Part shown: in pieces, positions 38,310-44,639 of the stretch
Layout of the letters: every line of letters starts with the position of its first letter
Numbering within the stretch: position 1 is the stretch's first letter
IMG/VR virus record: IMGVR_UViG_3300028025_004645
Location: 1 to 44,639 of that record
Direction: 5' to 3' (one strand)
Origin: a virus
Length of the DNA stretch: 44,639 nt
Position numbers and translations under genes: made by a program
Notes under the pieces: generated by a model
The model's input: the letters and a program-made list of their open reading frames with translations, nothing else
Told to the model about the DNA's origin: nothing
The model's database searches: none

Positions 38310-40405
38310 TGGAATTACTTGAATCGAAATCACTTTTAGCCAAATTGATGGCCACCGAGAACCTTGTTGTTGAACAACGTCCGGTACCAACAGCTTCTTT
38401 TGACGTTAAGAATCGAATTTTGACACTTCCGGTTTTAGATAAGAATATTTCCAGTGCTCTGTATGACCTATTTACAGGACATGAAGTTGGCCATGCTCTT
38501 TACACACCTATAGAAGGTATGATAAAAGCCAAAGAAGAAAAAGTTATTCCGGATGTGACCAACGTGGTCGAAGATTCCCGAATTGAACGTAAAATTAAAT
38601 ACAAATACCCAGGTCTTAAAAACTCCTTTGTCAAAGCTTATGGTGAGCTTATGGACAGAGATTTCTTTGGTATCAAAGGCACTAATATCAATAAAATGAA
38701 TTTTCTTGACCGCATTAACCTACACTGTAAGGGTGGTGCAGCATTACGTATTCAATTCAATGACGAAGAACGTTCATTATTGAATGAAGTTGAAACCACA
38801 GAAACCTATGATGATGTTATTGATGTGTCGAAGAAGATCATCGAATACATGAAACGTCAATTAGAAGAACAAGAACAAAAACGTGCCAAAGCCAAAGCTG
38901 AAAACAGTGATGATGATGGTGATGATGAAAATCAATCTGAGTTTGAAGAAGTTGAGTTTGAAGACCAAGGCAATTCAAAAGAACAAACTTTTGAAGATGG
39001 TGAAGATGTAGAAGAACAAGAGGTTGAATCTAACCAACAATCCGATAGTGATGAAGTTGATTCTGTAGAAGAAGATAAACAATCAAGTCTTGAAGACCAG
39101 ATTCGTTCCTTTACTGATGCTGCATATAAAGAAAACGAAAAACAACTGTTTGATAATAGTGTTAGCCATATTATTTACGCAAATGTTCCATACCTTGATC
39201 CAAAACAAGTTGTCGATCACAAAGTAATTTGGAAAAGATATAAAGAAGAAAACTATATTTCTTCACCAGAAACGTTTTTGAAAATTCGTAATGAAAGCAA
39301 TAAGGTCGTTTCTTATCTTGTCAAAGAATTTGAAATGCGTAAGAATGCTGACCAGTTGAAACGTGCAACAACAGCCAAAACTGGTGAATTAAACATGAGT
39401 AAGATTTATTCTTATGGTTTCAGTGAAGATATCTTTAAGAAAATCACTGTTGTTCCAGGTGGCAAATCACACGGACTTGTTATGTTCCTCGATTGGTCAG
39501 GCTCTATGATTGACCACATTGGTAACACAATGAAACAACTAATCAATTTGGTATTGTTCTGCAAGAAAATGAACATACCATATGATGTATATGCATTTGT
39601 TGAAGATACAGATACAGAAAATTTGGTCAGACAAGTACCAAAAGAAAATGATATGCATTTCAAATCTTATGGTTTGATGAATCTATTGTCATCTAGAATG
39701 TCTAGTGCTGAATTCACATATGCATGTTCTTCACTAGTATGCATGGCTGGATTGAGTAAAGTCCGTAGTTCTTTTCCATATTGGATGCATATGCAAGGAA
39801 CGCCTTTGAACGCAGCAATCGTTCATGCAATGACTATCGTTCCTGAATTTCAAAAGAAAAACAAATTGCAAATCGTCAATACAATTTTCCTGACTGATGG
39901 TGAAAGTAATAATACGAATCGTTATTACCAAAAAGATCCTTATTACGGACTGACCGATGTTAATATGAAATGTGAACGATTGATTATCCGTGATCCTGTT
40001 ACCAAACACGAACAGAAGATTGATAATAGAAGTAGTTATAGCACACAACAGACAAATGCACTGATTCGTTTGTTGAAAGCACGAACAGGTTCCAACGTTA
40101 TTGGTTTCTATGTTATCAATGGCAGAGACTTCAATCGTAAAGTTCATGAATGGTTTCCAAAACAAATGAACCACGAAGAAATGAAAGACAATTTTAGAAA
40201 AACAAAGTATGCTATTCTAGAAAATACCGGATATGATGAATATTATATCTTGCGGTCAAATGGCCTAGATACCGATGAGGATTCTTCTTTTGAAGTTAAA
40301 GAAAACTCAACCTTCAGAGGTATTGCCTCTGCATTTACAAAGTACAATAGTGGTAAACATAATAGCCGAGTTGTACTGAATCGTTTTATTGGATTAATTG
40401 CATAA
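38309..40405 (+). CDS. CobT-like protein: HExGH metallopeptidase-like N-terminus, acidic linker, VWA domain
   Basis: This 698-residue protein has three parts. The N-terminus contains DLFTGHEVGHALYTP (H58, E59, H62), a zinc-metallopeptidase HExxH. Residues about 185-270 are a long Asp/Glu-rich linker. The C-terminus is a von Willebrand A domain with the MIDAS motif FLDWSGSM (D395, S397, S399) and FLTDGES (about 527-533). The order matches CobT-like proteins that pair with MoxR/CobS-type AAA+ ATPases; I recall cobS-like genes in marine T4-like phages. No AAA+ partner is in this window. Role in the phage is unknown. Confidence 0.88.
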   Translation: MELLESKSLLAKLMATENLVVEQRPVPTASFDVKNRILTLPVLDKNISSALYDLFTGHEVGHALYTPIEGMIKAKEEKVIPDVTNVVEDSRIERKIKYKYPGLKNSFVKAYGELMDRDFFGIKGTNINKMNFLDRINLHCKGGAALRIQFNDEERSLLNEVETTETYDDVIDVSKKIIEYMKRQLEEQEQKRAKAKAENSDDDGDDENQSEFEEVEFEDQGNSKEQTFEDGEDVEEQEVESNQQSDSDEVDSVEEDKQSSLEDQIRSFTDAAYKENEKQLFDNSVSHIIYANVPYLDPKQVVDHKVIWKRYKEENYISSPETFLKIRNESNKVVSYLVKEFEMRKNADQLKRATTAKTGELNMSKIYSYGFSEDIFKKITVVPGGKSHGLVMFLDWSGSMIDHIGNTMKQLINLVLFCKKMNIPYDVYAFVEDTDTENLVRQVPKENDMHFKSYGLMNLLSSRMSSAEFTYACSSLVCMAGLSKVRSSFPYWMHMQGTPLNAAIVHAMTIVPEFQKKNKLQIVNTIFLTDGESNNTNRYYQKDPYYGLTDVNMKCERLIIRDPVTKHEQKIDNRSSYSTQQTNALIRLLKARTGSNVIGFYVINGRDFNRKVHEWFPKQMNHEEMKDNFRKTKYAILENTGYDEYYILRSNGLDTDEDSSFEVKENSTFRGIASAFTKYNSGKHNSRVVLNRFIGLIA

Positions 40406-40414
40406 GGAGTTATT

Positions 40415-40645
40415 ATGGAGATGTATTCAGAATATTATGGTACAGGTAGAAAGGCTACCGTAACCAAACTAAGCCGTGGACTTGATAGACAATTTGATGT
40501 TTATGAAGTTGCTTTGTATGTTGAGAACCGAGTGGTACAGAGAACGACAATTCATTCGGAAAATGAAGCAGAAGATTTTGCCGAATCTTGGTGTCAAGGT
40601 AGTGATGGTAATCAAGTTTTATTAAATGAGGTTATTAATGGATAA
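40415..40645 (+). CDS. Small conserved phage protein, unknown function
   Basis: This 76-residue protein begins MEMYSEYYGTGRKATVTKLS and continues with a VYEVALYVENRVVQRTTIHS strand pair and an acidic helix EAEDFAESW. A good TAAGGAG ribosome binding site precedes it. No family is named with confidence. Confidence 0.75.
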   Translation: MEMYSEYYGTGRKATVTKLSRGLDRQFDVYEVALYVENRVVQRTTIHSENEAEDFAESWCQGSDGNQVLLNEVING

Positions 40646-40916
40646 AAAGACCAAAGAGATTTTCTGTATCACACAGGAAGAATGTGCTGAAGTAACACAG
40701 GCAATCTCAAAGATTTTCCGTTTCGGTTTCGACTCTGTACATCCAGTTACAAATAAAAGTAACATGCAGAGTTTAGAAGAAGAAGTTGGTGACCTTCTTG
40801 CTATGATTGATATTATGGTAGAGAAATGTATTGTTTCTGATAGTAATGTCAACGCAGCAAGAAAGGCCAAAAAAGAGAAACTGAAAATCTGGTCTAATAT
40901 TTACAAAGAGGTTTAA
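40638..40916 (+). CDS. MazG-like nucleotide pyrophosphohydrolase
   Basis: This 92-residue helical protein has CITQEECAEVTQAISKIFRF and SLEEEVGDLLAMIDIM, the EExxE and ExxD metal-binding helices of the MazG family. It may remove unwanted NTPs or affect (p)ppGpp, as proposed for phage MazG. I set the start at ATG 40638, with GAGG six bases upstream; it overlaps the previous gene by eight. It is distinct from the homologue at 30422. Confidence 0.85.
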   Translation: MDKKTKEIFCITQEECAEVTQAISKIFRFGFDSVHPVTNKSNMQSLEEEVGDLLAMIDIMVEKCIVSDSNVNAARKAKKEKLKIWSNIYKEV

Positions 40917-40920
40917 AATT

Positions 40921-41370
40921 ATGCATAAATTGATGGACAAGCTTGGCCGTTATCGGTTAATTTTAGATAGAGTGACAAAAGAACCATATATGCATCGGTA
41001 CTATTTGTTTCTCAAAGATCGTAAATGGTTTCCTTTTAATGTGGTATTACACAAGATTGTAAAATCGGATGAACCAGTTTTTCATGACCATCCATGGCCA
41101 TTTATAACCATAGTACTTAGTGGTGGTTATTGGGAACACACACCAGTCTTAGATGATAATGGTAGACAGATTGCAGACATTACACAATGGCGTGGTCCAG
41201 GTTCTATTATAATGCGTGGTTCAAAAGATTATCATTGGTTAGAACTTGACGAAAATGTTGGACCTGTTACCACATTATTCTTTATGGGTCCACAATTACG
41301 TGAGTGGGGCTTTCTGAAAGACAAATGGATACATAATGAAGAATACTTGAAACAGAGATTGTCGAAATGA
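40921..41370 (+). CDS. Cupin-like phage protein
   Basis: This 149-residue protein has VVLHKIVKSDEPVFHDHPWP (HDHPW, likely metal ligands), FITIVLSGGYWEHTP with a Glu and a His, and IIMRGSKDYHWLELDE with another His. The arrangement of a beta-barrel with H-x-H and later E and H is cupin-like. Substrate unknown; a sugar or peptide-modifying enzyme is possible. GAGG ribosome binding site; ATGA overlap with the next gene. Confidence 0.8.
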   Translation: MHKLMDKLGRYRLILDRVTKEPYMHRYYLFLKDRKWFPFNVVLHKIVKSDEPVFHDHPWPFITIVLSGGYWEHTPVLDDNGRQIADITQWRGPGSIIMRGSKDYHWLELDENVGPVTTLFFMGPQLREWGFLKDKWIHNEEYLKQRLSK

Positions 41371-41513
41371 CAGATGAAGAAGCTATAACCATGTATGAAA
41401 AAATGAAACAACATTTTGGTGACAAACTTCCTGATCCTGAACATAGTCCGATGGAATTTGCATACTTCGTAAAGATTTACAAATACTATCATGTAAATAA
41501 ACAAAACGTGTAG
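41367..41513 (+). CDS. Very small conserved phage protein
   Basis: A 48-residue protein (MTDEEAITMYEKMKQHFGDK ... MEFAYFVKIYKYYH), helical, starting on an ATGA overlap. The MYEKMKQHFG...LP.PE..P..F...VK.Y.YY pattern is familiar from marine T4-like phages. Function unknown. Confidence 0.7.
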   Translation: MTDEEAITMYEKMKQHFGDKLPDPEHSPMEFAYFVKIYKYYHVNKQNV

Positions 41514-41521
41514 GTGTAATT

Positions 41522-41662
41522 ATGAGTTTAAGTGATTGGTCATTTTTTTTATTTGTTTTTCTTTGTTTCTTTTTATTTTGGGGTGAACCTGATGTATGGG
41601 ACAAAGCTCATGAACACACAATGCAAATACTGGAACCAAAATCTTGTACGTCTGAATTGTGA
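41522..41662 (+). CDS. Tiny membrane protein
   Basis: A 46-residue protein with one very hydrophobic, Phe-rich segment (WSFFLFVFLCFFLFW) near the N-terminus and a short acidic soluble tail. It would sit in the host inner membrane. Its last codons overlap the Pho-box-like repeat upstream of the phosphoesterase gene. Confidence 0.6.
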   Translation: MSLSDWSFFLFVFLCFFLFWGEPDVWDKAHEHTMQILEPKSCTSEL

Positions 41663-41674
41663 CAGTTTTGTTAC
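41657..41674 (+). promoter_or_regulatory. Pho-box-like direct repeat upstream of the plcP-like gene
   Basis: TTGTGAC (41657-41663), AGTT and TTGTTAC (41668-41674): two 7-mers repeating every 11 bp, the geometry of a PhoB-binding Pho box (CTGTCAT, four bases, CTGTCAT). Each unit matches the consensus at 4-5 of 7 positions, depending on whether T or C is taken at position 7. It lies 26 bp before the ATG at 41700. No convincing -10 follows at the right distance, so this remains a candidate. Confidence 0.3.
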
Positions 41675-41699
41675 TAATTCCTGGAATTCTACATAATAG

Positions 41700-42497
41700 A
41701 TGACCAAAAAAACTTATCGTTCAATCTTTATTTCAGATGTACATCTTGGGACAAAAGACTGTCAAGCCGAGAAGTTGAACAATTTTCTCAAAAATAATTC
41801 ATGTGAAACGTTATATCTAATTGGTGATATAATAGACGCATGGAGAATACAACAAAACAAATGGCGTTGGAAACAATCACACACTAACGTGGTACGTAGA
41901 GTGTTGGGCCACGCAAAAAAAGGAACTCGTGTACTGTACATTGCAGGCAATCACGATGAATTCCTAAGACCAATGATACCATATGGTTTCAGTTTTGGTC
42001 TAATAGAAATACACAATCAAATGGAACACATTGGTGTAGATGGTAAACACTATCTTGTTATTCATGGTGATTTGTTTGATGGCATCACCAGACTTGCACC
42101 GTGGTTAGCATTTTTAGGAGATAAGGCATATGATATTATCCTTTCTATCAATAGTAAATTTAATTGGATTCGTCACCGTATGGGTTTTGGGTACTTTAGC
42201 CTTAGCCAGTTTCTTAAGCACAAGGTCAAAAAAGCAGTAGACTTCATATTTCATTTTGAAAAGAATCTAACTGCATACTGCAAGAAACGTGGATTTGATG
42301 GTGTTATCTGTGGCCATATACACCATGCAGAGATAAAAGAAATTGACGGCATGATATATATGAACGATGGTGACTGGGTTGAATCTTGTACTGCACTGGT
42401 TGAACACCACGATGGCCGTTGGGAAATAATAACATGGACACAGAGCAATGACAAAGAAGATACTGATAATAACGGACAACTTACCGAATCAAATTAA
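41700..42497 (+). CDS. plcP: PlcP-like phospholipase C (metallophosphoesterase, LpxH-related)
   Basis: This 265-residue protein is a complete calcineurin-type phosphoesterase: FISDVHLG (D13, H15), YLIGDIIDAW (D43), IAGNHDEFLR (N84, H85), VIHGDLFD and ICGHIHHA. The later parts FLGDKAYD, VKKAVDFIFHFE and MNDGDWVESCTALVEHHDGR match, from memory, the family of Sinorhizobium PlcP rather than E. coli LpxH. PlcP cleaves membrane phospholipids to diacylglycerol under phosphate starvation. These proteins are often annotated UDP-2,3-diacylglucosamine diphosphatase, so LpxH-type activity is the alternative. It overlaps the glycosyltransferase gene by 50 bases. There is no clear Shine-Dalgarno; a Pho-box-like repeat is upstream. 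Confidence 0.8.
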   Translation: MTKKTYRSIFISDVHLGTKDCQAEKLNNFLKNNSCETLYLIGDIIDAWRIQQNKWRWKQSHTNVVRRVLGHAKKGTRVLYIAGNHDEFLRPMIPYGFSFGLIEIHNQMEHIGVDGKHYLVIHGDLFDGITRLAPWLAFLGDKAYDIILSINSKFNWIRHRMGFGYFSLSQFLKHKVKKAVDFIFHFEKNLTAYCKKRGFDGVICGHIHHAEIKEIDGMIYMNDGDWVESCTALVEHHDGRWEIITWTQSNDKEDTDNNGQLTESN

Positions 42498-43452
42498 TGG
42501 CGTTGTTACGACCTATAAAAATATTGAGGCTCGTGCGATTCTGGACGGTTATAACGTTGTTTACATTACTCCCGGGGACTTCCGCTACTTTGATTGTCCT
42601 GGCTACAACGAAGTCAAGATTGCCTTTCCCATGGAGATGGGCAAGAAGATTGAGGAGATCAATCCGGATTATATCCATATCGCCACAGAGGGTCCTGTGG
42701 GTCTGTGGGCTAGAAAATATCTTTCAAAACATAATCTTAGGTACAATACTGCTTATCATACTAAGTTCCCTGAAGGACTTAGAGCCTTATTTGGTATCCC
42801 TGAAAGCCTTACTTGGCCTTTAGTACGTTGGTTTCATAAACACTCAGGCAAAGTCTTGACCACAACAGAAACGATGGTCAAAGATTTACACGACCACGGG
42901 TTCAAACAAAACATATTACCTTGGACCCGTGGAGTAGATAGAGATATCTTTAATAATTCTCAGCGTATTGCCAGCGCTTCCGGAGGCCCCACCCTTGTTT
43001 GTGTTTCCAGAGTTTCAAAAGAAAAGAACCTCGATGACTTCTGCAAGATACAATATCCAGGTGCCAGAAAAATAATGGTCGGCGATGGACCATATATGTC
43101 CGAGTTAGCCTTAAAGTATCCAGATGTTGAGTTCGTTGGTTTCAAGACTGGCAAAGAACTTGCATACTATTACGCAAACGCAGATGTGTTCGTATTCCCT
43201 TCAAAGTGGGAAACATTCGGCATCGTTATGATTGAGGCAATGGCTTGCGGTACACCAGTAGCTGCGTACCCAGCACCAGGACCTCTAGATGTGGTAGACA
43301 TTGGTAAGACTGGTTATCTTGGTGAGGACTTAAACTATGTTATCTCTTGCTGCTTGACACTGGATCGTAAAGATGTTATAATACATTCAAACAAATGGTC
43401 CTGGCAAAAAGCATGGGAAATATTCAGAGATAACCTAGTAACATTAAGATGA
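42448..43452 (+). CDS. agt: Agt-like GT4 glycosyltransferase (glycolipid synthesis)
   Basis: This 334-residue GT-B enzyme has the N-terminal ILIITDNLPNQINGVVTTYK, ATEGPVGLWARKYL, YHTKFPEGLRA, a C-terminal VCVSRVSKEKN and MVGDGP, and the EX7E donor site WETFGIVMIEAM followed by ACGTPVAAYPAPGP. This is the form of MgtA-like GT4 proteins, including Agt, which transfers a sugar to diacylglycerol. In bacteria agt lies next to plcP, as here. The ATG at 42448 is inside plcP; the first residues are needed for the fold, so the 50-base overlap is real and implies coupled translation. Confidence 0.85.
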   Translation: MTKKILIITDNLPNQINGVVTTYKNIEARAILDGYNVVYITPGDFRYFDCPGYNEVKIAFPMEMGKKIEEINPDYIHIATEGPVGLWARKYLSKHNLRYNTAYHTKFPEGLRALFGIPESLTWPLVRWFHKHSGKVLTTTETMVKDLHDHGFKQNILPWTRGVDRDIFNNSQRIASASGGPTLVCVSRVSKEKNLDDFCKIQYPGARKIMVGDGPYMSELALKYPDVEFVGFKTGKELAYYYANADVFVFPSKWETFGIVMIEAMACGTPVAAYPAPGPLDVVDIGKTGYLGEDLNYVISCCLTLDRKDVIIHSNKWSWQKAWEIFRDNLVTLR

Positions 43453-43646
43453 GAATCACATCAGCCGAAGTAAAACCAGTTATTCTTCCATCCGACCTGA
43501 GAGTCAAAGAAACAGAGTCTTTGGCTAAAAGGGAAGACACTCGACACAATCGGTTCATTGAATCGGTTGCTAATTATATCTACACACAGAGAGCATTCAT
43601 TAAGGCGATCAGAGCCAAAGGATCTCATATAGACATTGATTCATGA
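43449..43646 (+). CDS. Small protein of unknown function
   Basis: A 65-residue basic protein (MRITSAEVKPVILPSDLRVK ...) with a helical centre (ESLAKREDTRHNRFIESVAN). It starts on an ATGA overlap with the glycosyltransferase gene, so it is on the same transcript. No family is recognised. Confidence 0.65.
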   Translation: MRITSAEVKPVILPSDLRVKETESLAKREDTRHNRFIESVANYIYTQRAFIKAIRAKGSHIDIDS

Positions 43647-43656
43647 GGAAATCGAA

Positions 43657-44639
43657 ATGAGCATTACACATACAGTATCACTATCTAAAAAAACATTCAC
43701 GCAAGAACACGTAGAACTTTCACTGGCATACATCAATCCAAAAGTTTGGCCAGGTTATTACGATAACAAAATACTTAAAAAAGAATTTAAAACTTTAAAG
43801 TTTATTGACCGCCGTATTATGGCCATCGCAGACATTACATACGATATTCCGGAAGACCAATTAGAACCGTATCCATTAACAATGCGACAATTTGTCACAA
43901 ATAATAAGATGATGGTACAGACTGCTAGGTCTAATGGCCGTGGTTCCAAAGCACCAGATGTTTGGGCAAGTATGCGTAAAAATGGTTACGAACTTTCTCA
44001 CGTACCAATGGCTGTCGTAAAAATGATGGACAACAAAAACCATTTCAATGACGGTCGAACCAGACTAGAAGAATTGTTAGAACAAGGTTTCACACACGTT
44101 ATCGTAGACTATTATACCTGTTCAGATTGGCATTCCTTTACATCGTTTGCATTGTTTCGTAACCCGCCAGAGAAAGCACGCTCGCCACAGACATTAAACG
44201 ATGTTATTACCAATGGTGTTCAAGAAATTAAATCAGGCAGATTAAAAGATAATAAAGAAGAAATCGAAAAATATGTTAAACGTGTCACGGGTGATGCACA
44301 TGACGAAAACATATTTGGTAAAATAGTCAAGGGTATTCAAGGAGGAAAATCAGCACAATCATCTTCCCTAAATGAACATCAGGCAAGAGAATGGTTGATA
44401 ACCAATGGTTACCTCAACAACATTAAAAATAATGGTATCTATTATCTTGTTGTTGCTGCATCATCGCAGTCATCTTCTATCGTTGCTGGTGCTCACGAAT
44501 TACAAAGATTACGATCTGCTGGTATCAAAGTTAAAAAACTCAGACTCGTTATCAATCCAGGTACACTTAAAGGTGCCGATCCGGAAGATTCATGGAAAGG
44601 TATCGTTGATTCTTTTAGAAACGCTTACCATGGTAACAT
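43657..44639 (+). CDS. Unknown protein with ParB-like motif, truncated at the window edge
   Basis: An open frame of 327 codons from the ATG at 43657 (MSITHTVSLSKKTFTQEHVE) runs off the right edge. GAGG precedes the start by about 8 bases. Residues about 108-150 contain VPMAVVKMMDNKNHFNDGRT followed by RLEELLEQGFTHVIVDYY. The N-DGRTRLEELLEQG pattern resembles the ParB/sulfiredoxin-like N-terminal domain (DG.HR..A....G). Further on, REWLITNGYL and YYLVVAASSQSSS suggest a second domain. Function unknown; the missing C-terminus prevents a better call. Confidence 0.75.
   Translation, partial: MSITHTVSLSKKTFTQEHVELSLAYINPKVWPGYYDNKILKKEFKTLKFIDRRIMAIADITYDIPEDQLEPYPLTMRQFVTNNKMMVQTARSNGRGSKAPDVWASMRKNGYELSHVPMAVVKMMDNKNHFNDGRTRLEELLEQGFTHVIVDYYTCSDWHSFTSFALFRNPPEKARSPQTLNDVITNGVQEIKSGRLKDNKEEIEKYVKRVTGDAHDENIFGKIVKGIQGGKSAQSSSLNEHQAREWLITNGYLNNIKNNGIYYLVVAASSQSSSIVAGAHELQRLRSAGIKVKKLRLVINPGTLKGADPEDSWKGIVDSFRNAYHGN

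Noticed and set aside
39734-40174. 146-codon minus-strand frame opposite the VWA domain
   Set aside because: The sense strand encodes conserved MIDAS and TDGES motifs with normal codon use; the antisense product shows no family features.
41668-41697. TTGTTA and CATAAT (18-nt spacing) as a sigma70 promoter for the plcP-like gene
   Set aside because: The elements are weak and transcription would begin at or after the start codon.
1-44639. tRNA genes, CRISPR arrays, insertion sequences, integrase or attachment sites
   Set aside because: No cloverleaf, regular short repeats with spacers, transposase or integrase motifs were seen on reading; the genes are packed and no gap between genes exceeds about 160 bases.

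Overview
The window is a 44.6 kb piece of a T4-like myovirus genome. The phage replication core is unmistakable: family B DNA polymerase gp43, UvsX recombinase, gp41 helicase, gp61 primase and an RNase H/FEN-type exonuclease. There is also a T4-type late promoter (TATAAATA), strong sigma70 promoters and short TAATG/ATGA gene junctions. The sequence is AT-rich. The accessory genes (ThyX, class I RNR, MazG-like proteins, an IscA-like Fe-S protein, a CobT-like VWA protein, GH19 endolysin with two-component spanins) fit a phage of an aquatic Gram-negative bacterium. No photosynthesis genes are seen, so a heterotrophic host (for example a SAR11-like or other proteobacterium) is an inference, not shown. 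All recognised genes except the truncated leftmost one are on the + strand.

Layout. 1-577: one truncated minus-strand gene, facing a divergent sigma70 promoter. 669-9824: replication and recombination (Sm-like protein, gp43, membrane protein, uvsX, gp41), then a DUF4338/DruA-like protein and a possible nuclease-fold protein. 9828-16423: a tightly coupled glycan cluster with five probable glycosyltransferases, a class I methyltransferase, an RmlB-like dehydratase and a sugar C-methyltransferase. 16486-24546: a late, virion-associated block opened by TATAAATA and interrupted by a UUCG terminator at 23484-23501. 24548-28705: lysis and envelope genes. 28753-34590: primase and nucleotide metabolism (thyX, MazG-like, nrdA, amidotransferase-like, thioredoxin, nrdB). 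34600-41662: small conserved phage genes, GIY-YIG-like protein, RNase H and the VWA/metallopeptidase protein. 41700-43452: a metallophosphoesterase/glycosyltransferase pair. The window ends in a truncated gene with a ParB-like motif.

Main points for a second look. (1) The 41700-43452 pair looks like plcP-agt, the bacterial phosphate-starvation lipid-remodelling module that turns phospholipid into glycolipid. A Pho-box-like pair of 7-mers lies just upstream. (2) Four late-block proteins start with a 10-residue sequence that aligns position by position with the T4 capsid-targeting sequence and ends in the prohead-protease signature [L/V]xE at residues 8-10. Two of the four are predicted enzymes (a KxDG nucleotidyltransferase and a nucleotidylyltransferase-kinase fusion), suggesting enzymes packaged in the head and injected with the DNA. 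(3) The EF-hand-repeat gene at 20025 ends in A_AAA_AAG, followed after 7 nt by a 9-bp stem and preceded by a Shine-Dalgarno-like AGGA. This is a dnaX-like -1 frameshift signal that would add 49 residues. (4) A second reading frame at 18953-19243 inside the kinase-fusion gene has its own Shine-Dalgarno, and the host frame there has an extreme excess of C-ending codons, which is what overprinting would produce.
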